The notes below the pieces were generated by a model. It ran no database searches, was not told the DNA's origin, and saw only the letters and a program-made list of their open reading frames with translations. A program made the translations under genes and the position numbers. Positions 1 through 7,105 of a stretch of DNA of 13,238 bases are shown here, one piece after another. The stretch's first letter is position 1, and each line of letters begins with the position of its first letter. Source of the DNA: Lachnospiraceae bacterium (GTDB taxonomy: Bacteria; Bacillota; Clostridia; Lachnospirales; Lachnospiraceae); contig JAHZHB010000006.1 in the NCBI GenBank assembly GCA_019420465.1, positions 5,666-18,903 on the forward strand, given 5' to 3'.

Positions 1-3000
1 TGTTTGCTCTTTTCAAATTCTTTGACAGCGGCGCTTCTGAGCCAGTCGATAAATTTGATACCGACGTTGGCGAGCATGGCGCTGGACTTCTTTGTACCGA
101 GATATTTGACTTTGAAGTTCAGGTTGTAGAAGCTGTAGCTCATAAAGTCGATCAGATCCGGTACAACGGCCTCGGCGCCTTCTTTTTCGAGCAGCTCGGC
201 CAGATGGTTGTTGGCTGCCGGAAGGAATTTGACGAGGATCTCACCTACGATACCGACTCTTGGTTTCTTTAAGTTTTCGTTGATCGGCAGACGGTCGAAG
301 TCGCGGATCATGGTGCGGCAGATCTGTTTGTAACGGTTGTGTGACATATGTTTCTGGGAAACAAAGTCGATACAGATCTTTTCCCATTTGTCATGCAGCT
401 TGTCGGCGCTTCCTTTTTTGAGCTCGTACGGGCGCATGCGGTAGAGGCAGCGCATCAGGATGTCACCGAAGGCGGCGGCGTAGGCGATACGCATGGCCAG
501 TCCGGCGGTGATCTTGAAGCCCGGGTTGCTTTCGAGTCCGGCCAGGTTGATGGAGATGACCGGAATCTGGGTCATGCCGGCTTTTTCGAGGGCACGGCGG
601 ATGAATGCGATATAGTTTGATGCACGGCAGCCACCGCCTGTCTGGGACATGATGACAGCGACATGATCGAGGTCATATTTGCCGGAGAGCAAAGCCTGCA
701 TGATCTGGCCTACGACCATCAGGGACGGGTAGCAGGCGTCATTGTTCACGTATTTCAGACCAACGTCAACGGCTTCTTTATTATCGTTTGGCAGCACTTC
801 CAGATGGTATCCGGCGGCATTGAAGGCCGGCTGCATGATGTTAAAGTGGATCGGTGACATCTGCGGGCAGAGGATCGTATAGGTTTTGCGCATTTCTTTG
901 GTAAATACGACCTTATCAATCGCAGACGGCTTAATTTCGCGCTGTGTGTGCTCTTTTTCACGGACGCGGATGGCGGCGATGAGAGAGCGCACACGGATAC
1001 GGGGGGCACCGAGATTGTTGACCTCGTCGATCTTTAAGCAGGTATAGATCTTGCCACTCTTTGCAAGGATCTCGTATACCTCATCGGTGGTTACGGCATC
1101 CAGACCGCAGCCGAAAGAGTTTAACTGGATCAGATCGAGGTCATCACGGGTCTTGACGTAGTTGGCTGCGGCATACAGTCTGGTATGGTACATCCACTGG
1201 TCGTTGACACGGATCGGACGCTCCAGCGGTTTTAAGTGGGAGATGGCATCCTCTGTCAGTACAGCCATACCGTAGCTGTTGATCATATCCGGGATACCGT
1301 GATGGATCTCGGGATCGACATGATACGGACGTCCAGCCAGTACGATACCGCGGCGGTTATTGTCTTTCATCCACTGCAGGGTTTCCTCACCTTTGCGGCG
1401 GATGTCTTCACGCATATTGCCAAGCTCTTCCCAGCCTTCATGGGCAGCGGCTCTGATTTCGTCAGCCGGGATATCCGGGAACGCATCGATCAGACCCTGG
1501 GTCAGTACTTCCTCGTTTGTAAAGGCGAAGAACGGATTTTTAAAGCGGATGCTTTCATCACGGAGTTCTTCGACGTTGTTTTTGATATTTTCCGCGTAGG
1601 AGGTTACGATCGGGCAGTTGTAATGGTTGACAGCACCATCAAACTCTTCACGCTCGTACGGAACGCACGGGTAGAAGATGAACTTGATGCCCTGTTTTAA
1701 CAGCCAGGATACGTGACCGTGTGCCAGCTTGGCCGGATAACATTCGGATTCACTCGGAATGGATTCGATACCCATCTCGTAGATCTTTCGTGTGGAATCC
1801 GGGGAAAGGATGACACGATAGCCCAGTCTGGTAAAGAAGGTAAACCAGAACGGGTAGTTTTCATACATATTTAAAACTCTCGGGATGCCGACAGTACCGC
1901 GCGGTGCGTCTTCCTCGGCAAGCGGAGCGTAGTCAAAGATCTTCTTATATTTGTACTCGAACAGGTTCGGAATATGCTCAGCATTTTTCTGCTTGCCGAT
2001 ACCACGTTCACAGCGGTTGCCGCTGATAAATTTACGGCCGCCGGTGAAGTGGTTGATCGTCAGACGGCACTGGTTGGTACAGCCATGGCAGTGGGTCATG
2101 GTTGTAGAGTATTCGAGGGCATTGATCTCATCGATGGACAGCATTGTCGTGCCTTTACACGGCTCGAAACGGTCTTTGGCGATCAGAGCAGCACCGAAAG
2201 CACCCATGATACCGGCGATATCCGGGCGGATGACTTCACAGTTGGCGATCTTTTCGAGACTGCGCAGGACAGCATCGTTGTAGAACGTACCACCCTGAAC
2301 GACGATATTTTTACCAAGCTCGCTGGCATCAGATACCTTGATAACCTTGTACAGGGCATTTTTGATAACAGAGTAAGCCAGACCTGCAGAAATATCAGCG
2401 ACGGAAGCGCCTTCCTTCTGGGCCTGTTTAACCTTGGAGTTCATAAATACGGTACAGCGGGTACCCAGATCGATCGGATGCTCGGCAAAGAGAGCCTCTT
2501 TGGCAAAATCCTGTACACTGTAGTTTAAGGATTTGGCAAATGTTTCGATAAAGGAACCGCAGCCGGAGGAACATGCCTCGTTTAACTGTACGCTGTCTAC
2601 GGCATGGTCTTTGATCTTGATACATTTCATATCCTGTCCGCCGATATCGAGGATACAGTCAACATCCGGCTGGAAGAAAGCAGCAGCGGAATAATGGGCG
2701 ACTGTCTCTACCTCGCCCTCGTCAAGCAGCAGGGCAGATTTGATCAGCGCTTCACCGTAACCGGTAGAGCAGGCATGCACGATCGTGGCATCCTCCGGAA
2801 GCAGGCTGTAGATCTCCTGAATGGAACGGATCGTTGTCGCCAGCGGGCTGCCGTTATTATTGGAATAGAAGGAATACAGCAAGGTGCCGTCTTCACCGAT
2901 CAGGGCAGTTTTTGTCGTTGTGGAACCGGCATCGATACCAAGGTAACAGTTACCGGAATAGGTAGACAGATCGCCGGTACGGATCTTGTACTGGTCCTGA

Positions 3001-3905
3001 CGGGCACGGAAAGCGGCATAGTCTTCCTTTGTGGCAAATAAAGGCTCCATACGGGCAACCTCAAAATCCATCTTGACAGAAGCCTGCAGGCGTTCCTTTA
3101 AAGCGGTCAGAGAGTATGCAGTCTCTTTGGCATTCATGGCAGAACCGATGGCCGCAAACAGATGAGAGTTCTCCGGCACGATCGTATGCTCTTCGTCAAG
3201 CTTTAAGGTGCGGATAAAGGCCTCTTTTAGTTCAGATAAAAAGTGCAGCGGACCGCCCAGAAAAGCGATATGGCCACGGATCGGCTTACCGCAGGCCAGT
3301 CCGCTGATGGTCTGGTTGACAACTGCCTGGAAAATGGAAGCGGAAAGATCTTCCTTTGTTGCACCGTCGTTGATCAGCGGCTGGATATCGGATTTGGCAA
3401 ATACACCGCAGCGGGCCGCGATGGGGTAGAGTGCCTTGTAATTTTTGGCATATTCGTTCAGACCGGTCGCGTCCGTCTGTAACAGGGAAGCCATCTGGTC
3501 GATAAAGGAACCTGTACCGCCGGCACAGATACCGTTCATACGCTGTTCAACATTGCCGCCTTCGAAATAGATGATCTTGGCATCCTCACCGCCAAGCTCG
3601 ATGGCAACGTCAGTTTTAGGTGCGCGCTCTTTTAACGCTGTGGAGACAGCGATAACTTCCTGTACAAAAGGTATCTCCAGATGATTGGCCAGTGTCAGAC
3701 CGCCGGAACCTGTGATCACCGGACGAAGTGTACATTCGCCCAGAAGCTTTTCCGCTTTTTCAAGCAGGGAAGCAAGTGTCTCCTGGATATTGGCATAGTG
3801 ACGTTCGTAATCCGAGAAGAGGATCTTATGCTCATCGTCAAGGATCGCGATCTTAACTGTCGTGGAACCGATATCGATTCCCAGTGTATATGTAGTGTTT
3901 GTCAT
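1..3905 (-). CDS. Giant fused 2-hydroxyacyl-CoA dehydratase activase / HgdB-like protein, 3' end outside the window
   Basis: The frame is open from ATG at 3905 to the window edge (1,301 codons seen; relatives are usually about 1,400 residues). Residues 1-260 and 315-590 are two BcrAD/BadF/HgdC-type ATPase domains. Each has a phosphate loop (GIDIGSTTVK at 9; GIDAGSTTTK at 323), a second loop (GGEDAK at 105; GGQDMK at 422), a GG adenosine motif (217; 538) and a cysteine pair (C127/C166; C445/C484). In HgdC such pairs hold a [4Fe-4S] cluster at the homodimer interface. From about 600 on, the chain resembles the DUF2229/HgdB-like reductase part, with C606, C609, C613 and C632 close together and C722, C747, C764, C933, C1013, C1058 and C1093 spread out. 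The family is oxygen-sensitive and couples ATP hydrolysis to low-potential electron transfer; the substrate of this fused type is not known to me. I infer a cytosolic protein, since no signal peptide or membrane segment is seen. It is transcribed divergently from tgt. Confidence 0.9.
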   Translation of the reverse strand, partial: MTNTTYTLGIDIGSTTVKIAILDDEHKILFSDYERHYANIQETLASLLEKAEKLLGECTLRPVITGSGGLTLANHLEIPFVQEVIAVSTALKERAPKTDVAIELGGEDAKIIYFEGGNVEQRMNGICAGGTGSFIDQMASLLQTDATGLNEYAKNYKALYPIAARCGVFAKSDIQPLINDGATKEDLSASIFQAVVNQTISGLACGKPIRGHIAFLGGPLHFLSELKEAFIRTLKLDEEHTIVPENSHLFAAIGSAMNAKETAYSLTALKERLQASVKMDFEVARMEPLFATKEDYAAFRARQDQYKIRTGDLSTYSGNCYLGIDAGSTTTKTALIGEDGTLLYSFYSNNNGSPLATTIRSIQEIYSLLPEDATIVHACSTGYGEALIKSALLLDEGEVETVAHYSAAAFFQPDVDCILDIGGQDMKCIKIKDHAVDSVQLNEACSSGCGSFIETFAKSLNYSVQDFAKEALFAEHPIDLGTRCTVFMNSKVKQAQKEGASVADISAGLAYSVIKNALYKVIKVSDASELGKNIVVQGGTFYNDAVLRSLEKIANCEVIRPDIAGIMGAFGAALIAKDRFEPCKGTTMLSIDEINALEYSTTMTHCHGCTNQCRLTINHFTGGRKFISGNRCERGIGKQKNAEHIPNLFEYKYKKIFDYAPLAEEDAPRGTVGIPRVLNMYENYPFWFTFFTRLGYRVILSPDSTRKIYEMGIESIPSESECYPAKLAHGHVSWLLKQGIKFIFYPCVPYEREEFDGAVNHYNCPIVTSYAENIKNNVEELRDESIRFKNPFFAFTNEEVLTQGLIDAFPDIPADEIRAAAHEGWEELGNMREDIRRKGEETLQWMKDNNRRGIVLAGRPYHVDPEIHHGIPDMINSYGMAVLTEDAISHLKPLERPIRVNDQWMYHTRLYAAANYVKTRDDLDLIQLNSFGCGLDAVTTDEVYEILAKSGKIYTCLKIDEVNNLGAPRIRVRSLIAAIRVREKEHTQREIKPSAIDKVVFTKEMRKTYTILCPQMSPIHFNIMQPAFNAAGYHLEVLPNDNKEAVDVGLKYVNNDACYPSLMVVGQIMQALLSGKYDLDHVAVIMSQTGGGCRASNYIAFIRRALEKAGMTQIPVISINLAGLESNPGFKITAGLAMRIAYAAAFGDILMRCLYRMRPYELKKGSADKLHDKWEKICIDFVSQKHMSHNRYKQICRTMIRDFDRLPINENLKKPRVGIVGEILVKFLPAANNHLAELLEKEGAEAVVPDLIDFMSYSFYNLNFKVKYLGTKKSSAMLANVGIKFIDWLRSAAVKEFEKSK

Positions 3906-3938
3906 ACAGTTTTTCAGCGGAATATCCGCTCCTCCTTT
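3906..3938 (-). promoter_or_regulatory. Ribosome binding site separated from the ATG by a hairpin
   Basis: Read on the minus strand, AAAGGAGG (3938-3931) is followed by AGCGGA-TAT-TCCGCT (3930-3916), a perfect 6-bp stem with a 3-base loop, and then ten bases before the ATG at 3905. The linear gap is 25 bases, too long for normal initiation; if the hairpin folds, the effective gap is about 10. No other Shine-Dalgarno sequence lies nearer the ATG. An in-frame ATT at 3923 and CTG at 3917 are possible but weaker alternatives. Confidence 0.6.
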
Positions 3939-3967
3939 GCATGATAGTATGTCTGTGCAGAAAAGAG

Positions 3968-4006
3968 CAGGAAGTATTTCCGTAAAAAAGATCGGAAAGT
4001 ATCCTG
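3968..4006 (-). repeat. Imperfect inverted repeat in the leader of the giant activase gene
   Basis: On the plus strand the outer arms are CAGGA (3968) and TCCTG (ending 4006) and the inner arms TTTCCG and CGGAAA, separated by a 4/3 internal bulge and an A-rich loop. It lies in the predicted 5' leader (about 148 bases) of the minus-strand gene. It could be an RNA hairpin or a DNA operator. No T-run follows closely enough to call a terminator. Confidence 0.45.
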
Positions 4007-4059
4007 CATCTGCATAAGAGTTTGTTCTTATTAATTATGTACATCTCATAATCCAGTGT

Positions 4060-4088
4060 ATTATACAGTAAAATATTGACCATGGCAA
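4060..4088 (-). promoter_or_regulatory. Predicted sigma-A promoter of the giant activase gene
   Basis: On the minus strand, TTGCCA (4088-4083) and a consensus TATAAT (4065-4060) are separated by exactly 17 bases. Transcription would start near 4053, giving a leader of about 148 bases. The -35 box is 44 bases from the -35 box of the divergent tgt promoter, so one regulator could affect both. Confidence 0.7.
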
Positions 4089-4132
4089 TTGGCAATCCAC
4101 CGTATAATTCGAAAAAGAATCTAAAAAATCTG

Positions 4133-4161
4133 TTGATAAATCGTAAAATCGACACTATACT
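4133..4161 (+). promoter_or_regulatory. Predicted sigma-A promoter of tgt
   Basis: TTGATA (4133-4138), a 17-base spacer and TATACT (4156-4161). The expected start is near 4168, giving a leader of about 50 bases before the tgt ATG. The nearby TATAAT at 4103 has no -35 box at usable distance. Confidence 0.75.
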
Positions 4162-4219
4162 AAGCTGTGTATGCTGTCAAATTGCAAAATTTTGAAATAA
4201 AAGAAAAGGAACAGATAAC

Positions 4220-5359
4220 ATGTATAAAGTATTAAAAACAAACGGCAGAGCCAAGCGTGCCATGATGCAGACCGTACACGGCACGATCCAGACGCCTGTA
4301 TTCATGAATGTCGGAACAGCCGCTGCAATCAAAGGCGCGGTCTCCACACAGGATCTTTACACGATCAACACGCAGGTCGAGCTGTCCAATACCTACCATC
4401 TGCATGTCCGTCCGGGTGACAAGGTTGTCAAGGCCCTCGGCGGTCTGCATAAATTTATGAACTGGGACAGACCGATTCTGACCGATTCCGGCGGATTTCA
4501 GGTATTTTCCCTGGCCGGTCTTCGCAAGATCAAAGAAGAGGGTGTATATTTCCAGAGCCATATCGACGGTCACAAGATCTTTATGGGACCGGAGGAGAGT
4601 ATGCAGATCCAGTCCAATCTGGCTTCCACGATCGCCATGGCTTTTGACGAATGTCCGTCCAGCGTGGCAGACAGAAAATACGTCGAGGATTCCGTAGCCC
4701 GTACGACCCGCTGGCTGGCCCGCTGCAAGGCAGAGATGACCCGCTTAAACAGTCTCGAGGATACGATCAACAAACATCAGCTTCTGTTTGGTATCAATCA
4801 GGGCGCAATTTATGAGGATATCCGTATCGACCATGCCAAACGCATCCGTGAGATGGATCTGGACGGTTATGCCGTAGGCGGACTGGCTGTCGGTGAGACA
4901 CATGAGGAAATGTATCATATTCTTGACGAGGTCGTACCGTACCTGCCGCAGGACAAGCCGACCTATCTGATGGGTGTTGGAACACCGGCCAATATTCTCG
5001 AGGGTGTTGAGCGTGGTATCGATTTCTTTGACTGCGTTTATCCGAGCCGTAACGGCCGTCATGGTCATGTATACACCAATCAGGGCAAATTAAACCTGTT
5101 CAATGCAAAATTTGAGCTGGATGCCCGCCCGATCGAAGAAGGCTGCGGCTGTCCGGCCTGCCAGCATTATTCCCGTGCGTACATCCGTCATCTGTTAAAG
5201 GCAAAAGAAATGCTCGGCATGCGCCTTTGCGTACTGCACAATCTGTATTTCTACAATACGATGATGACAGAGATCCGTGACGCACTCGATGAGGACCGCT
5301 TCGACAGCTACAAGCGCGCAAAACTCGACGGCTTCATGGAAAATGATAAGAAAAAATAA
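4220..5359 (+). CDS. tgt: tRNA-guanine transglycosylase (queuosine pathway)
   Basis: A 379-residue protein of normal bacterial length. Tgt exchanges guanine 34 in the anticodon of tRNA-Asp, -Asn, -His and -Tyr for a queuosine precursor. Visible motifs are TDSGGFQVFSL (D89, the substrate-binding aspartate region), FDEC (142-145), GGLAVGE (220-226), the nucleophile in FFDCVYPSR (D271), and the zinc site C309, C311, C314 and H340. C145 and V224 correspond to the residues that mark preQ1-using bacterial enzymes, by eye-alignment to the Zymomonas enzyme. AAAAGGA at 4204-4210 supports the ATG at 4220, and no competing start is seen. The promoter lies just upstream. No queuosine synthesis genes are in the window, so the source of the base (made or salvaged) cannot be told. 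Confidence 0.97.
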   Translation: MYKVLKTNGRAKRAMMQTVHGTIQTPVFMNVGTAAAIKGAVSTQDLYTINTQVELSNTYHLHVRPGDKVVKALGGLHKFMNWDRPILTDSGGFQVFSLAGLRKIKEEGVYFQSHIDGHKIFMGPEESMQIQSNLASTIAMAFDECPSSVADRKYVEDSVARTTRWLARCKAEMTRLNSLEDTINKHQLLFGINQGAIYEDIRIDHAKRIREMDLDGYAVGGLAVGETHEEMYHILDEVVPYLPQDKPTYLMGVGTPANILEGVERGIDFFDCVYPSRNGRHGHVYTNQGKLNLFNAKFELDARPIEEGCGCPACQHYSRAYIRHLLKAKEMLGMRLCVLHNLYFYNTMMTEIRDALDEDRFDSYKRAKLDGFMENDKKK

Positions 5360-5464
5360 GATGTCTGTAAAGCAGACACGAAAAAGACTTGCCGTATATA
5401 TGGTTTCTCCGGAGGGAGAAAAGTAAAACGAACTATAAAATATATCTAAAATGGTAAAAAATGC
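5360..5464 (+). other. tgt-yajC spacer with two weak hairpins
   Basis: TGTCTG/CAGACA (5362-5378, 5-base loop) and TTTCTCC/GGAGAAA (5404-5421, 4-base loop) can each form a stem, but neither is followed by a T-run. They may reduce read-through from tgt or protect its mRNA end. I cannot call a true terminator here. Confidence 0.35.
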
Positions 5465-5493
5465 TTGCCCTTGGGCCTTAAGTCCGCTATTAT
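5465..5493 (+). promoter_or_regulatory. Predicted sigma-A promoter of yajC
   Basis: TTGCCC (5465-5470) and TATTAT (5488-5493) with a 17-base spacer. Transcription would start near 5500, about 50 bases before the yajC ATG. yajC may also be read from tgt, since the space between them lacks a clear terminator. Confidence 0.55.
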
Positions 5494-5509
5494 AGATAGA
5501 GGTATTTTC

Positions 5510-5529
5510 CGGCAGAACGTTCACTGCCG
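5510..5529 (+). promoter_or_regulatory. Hairpin in the yajC leader
   Basis: CGGCAG and CTGCCG form a perfect 6-bp stem around an 8-base loop, ending 7 bases before the AGGAGG of yajC. The stem contains the upstream in-frame GTG at 5529, which argues against that GTG as the start. A role in mRNA stability or translation is only inferred. Confidence 0.45.
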
Positions 5530-5549
5530 TGAAGACAGGAGGAAAAATT

Positions 5550-5861
5550 ATGATTTTAGCAACAACACAAGCAAGCGGAAGCGGCAGCATGATCATGATG
5601 ATCGTATGGCTGGCCGTTATGTTCGGTATCATGTATTTCCTGATGATCCGTCCGCAGAAGAAAGAACAGAAAAGATTATCATCCATGATCTCTGATATGG
5701 AGGTTGGTGATGCAGTTGTTACCACAAGCGGTTTCTACGGCATCGTGATCGACATCACAGAAGAGGATGTTGTCGTAGAGTTCGGTAACAACAGAAACTG
5801 CCGTATCCCGATGAAAAAAGCTGCCATCACACAGGTAGAAAAACAGGAAAAAGCAGAATAA
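5550..5861 (+). CDS. yajC: Preprotein translocase accessory subunit YajC
   Basis: A small single-span membrane protein of 103 residues. After a short serine/glycine-rich N-terminus, residues 14-30 form one hydrophobic segment ending in the family hallmark MIRPQKKEQKR; the rest is a soluble basic/acidic domain with the usual DAVVTTSGFYG stretch. YajC associates with SecDF at the Sec translocon and is generally non-essential. An in-frame GTG at 5529 would add seven residues, but AGGAGG at 5537-5542 is spaced seven bases from the ATG at 5550, so I chose the ATG. tgt followed by yajC is a common bacterial order; secD and secF, which often come next, are missing here and a strong terminator follows. 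Confidence 0.93.
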   Translation: MILATTQASGSGSMIMMIVWLAVMFGIMYFLMIRPQKKEQKRLSSMISDMEVGDAVVTTSGFYGIVIDITEEDVVVEFGNNRNCRIPMKKAAITQVEKQEKAE

Positions 5862-5869
5862 GAAAATCT

Positions 5870-5897
5870 GGACAGGCCAAAACGGCCTGTCCTTTTT
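5870..5897 (+). terminator. Rho-independent terminator after yajC
   Basis: GGACAGGCC (5870-5878), loop AAAAC, GGCCTGTCC (5884-5892), then TTTTT. The 9-bp perfect GC-rich stem with a T-run starts nine bases after the yajC stop and separates yajC from the leuB operon. Confidence 0.93.
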
Positions 5898-5941
5898 CAT
5901 TCCGGTTTTTTGTATACACTGCCTCTTTACCATATTAAAGG

Positions 5942-5970
5942 TTGAAATTTGAAAATAAATGGATTATGAT
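5942..5970 (+). promoter_or_regulatory. Predicted sigma-A promoter of leuB-ilvD-ilvB
   Basis: TTGAAA (5942-5947), 17 bases, TATGAT (5965-5970). Transcription would begin near 5977, leaving a leader of only about 33 bases, so there is no room for a T-box or leader-peptide attenuator between it and leuB. Its -10 box overlaps the upstream in-frame ATG at 5959, which argues against that start. Confidence 0.65.
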
Positions 5971-6009
5971 AGAAACGATATTTTAGAGATAGAGAAGGAG
6001 TGGATGACC

Positions 6010-7092
6010 ATGGAATACAAGATTGCACTGATTCCGGGAGACGGTATTGGCCCTGAAGTCGTCAGAGAAGCCAAAAAGGTGCTTGATACAGTATGTGAAA
6101 AATACGGACATACGTTTTCCTACACAAGTCTGTTAATGGGAGGAGCTTCCATCGATGTGCATGGTGTTCCGCTGACACAGGAGACAATAGACGCGGCAAA
6201 GGCAAGCGACGCCGTACTGATGGGATCGATCGGCGGTAATGCTGCGACATCCCCGTGGTATAAATTAGAGCCGTCCAAGCGTCCGGAAGCCGGACTGTTA
6301 AGCTTAAGAAAGGCACTCGGCCTTTTTGCCAACCTGCGCCCGGCACATTTATACGATGAGTTAAGAAAAGCCTGCCCGCTGCGTGACGAAGTGATCGGCG
6401 ACGGCTTTGATATGATGATCATGCGTGAGCTGACCGGCGGCCTGTATTTTGGCGAACACAAGACAGAAAAGGTAGACGGACTGGATACAGCCGTCGATGT
6501 ACTGACATATAATGAAGAGGAGATCAGACGTATCGCGGTCAAAGGTTTTGACATCGCGATGAAGCGCCGTAAGAAAGTCACAAGCGTTGACAAGGCAAAC
6601 GTACTGGATTCCTCCAGACTCTGGAGAAAGGTCGTTGAAGAAGTAGCAAAGGATTATCCGGAAGTTACGCTGGAGCATATGCTGGTAGATAACTGCGCGA
6701 TGCAGCTGGTCAAAGATCCGGCTCAGTTTGACGTGATCCTGACGGAAAATATGTTCGGAGATATTCTTTCAGATGAGGCCAGCATGGTGACCGGTTCCAT
6801 CGGTATGCTGTCCAGTGCCAGCTTAAACGAGACAAAGTTTGGTCTCTACGAGCCGAGTGGCGGCTCCGCACCGGATATCGCAGGTCAGAATATCGCCAAT
6901 CCGATTGCTACGATCCTTTCGGCAGCAATGCTGCTCAGATATTCGCTGGATCTGGATAAAGAAGCAGATGCCGTAGAGGCAGCTGTGGCAAAAGTACTGA
7001 GAGACGGTTACAGAACGGGAGATATTTTCTCGGATGGATGTAAGAAGGTATCTACCTCTGAGATGGGTGATCTCATCGCTGCAGCCGTATAA
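6010..7092 (+). CDS. leuB: 3-isopropylmalate dehydrogenase
   Basis: LeuB oxidises and decarboxylates 3-isopropylmalate to 4-methyl-2-oxopentanoate with NAD+, the third step committed to leucine; a cytosolic dimer. The 360 residues match the family length. Visible are IPGDGIGPE (8-16), the substrate arginines R100, R110 and R139, Y146 in GGLYFGE, the catalytic lysine K195, metal-binding D227, D251 and D255, and the NAD loop GGSAPDIAGQNIANP (284-298). The ATG at 6010 lies nine bases after AAGGAG (5995-6000); the ATG at 6004 is too close, and the ATG at 5959 lies within the predicted promoter. First gene of an operon with ilvD (13-base gap) and ilvB. leuA and leuCD are not in the window. Confidence 0.96.
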   Translation: MEYKIALIPGDGIGPEVVREAKKVLDTVCEKYGHTFSYTSLLMGGASIDVHGVPLTQETIDAAKASDAVLMGSIGGNAATSPWYKLEPSKRPEAGLLSLRKALGLFANLRPAHLYDELRKACPLRDEVIGDGFDMMIMRELTGGLYFGEHKTEKVDGLDTAVDVLTYNEEEIRRIAVKGFDIAMKRRKKVTSVDKANVLDSSRLWRKVVEEVAKDYPEVTLEHMLVDNCAMQLVKDPAQFDVILTENMFGDILSDEASMVTGSIGMLSSASLNETKFGLYEPSGGSAPDIAGQNIANPIATILSAAMLLRYSLDLDKEADAVEAAVAKVLRDGYRTGDIFSDGCKKVSTSEMGDLIAAAV

Positions 7093-7105
7093 GGGAGGAT
7101 AAGAG

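Noticed and set aside
348..3944. Several plus-strand open frames of 64-184 codons across this stretch.
   Set aside because: They lie opposite the long minus-strand gene, whose frame shows clear ATPase and cysteine motifs throughout. None has a convincing ribosome binding site or recognisable product.
4076..4108. A plus-strand TTGACC and TATAAT pair.
   Set aside because: The spacer is 21 bases, too long for a sigma-A promoter, and a better 17-base pair lies downstream at 4133-4161.
3853..4155. A 100-codon minus-strand frame through the divergent promoter region.
   Set aside because: It starts within the tgt promoter region, spans the predicted promoter of the giant gene, overlaps that gene's start in another frame and resembles no protein.
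5959..6009. N-terminal extension of leuB from the ATG at 5959.
   Set aside because: That ATG overlaps the predicted promoter, has no ribosome binding site, and the extra 17 residues do not occur in the LeuB family, which begins just before the IPGDGIGPE motif.
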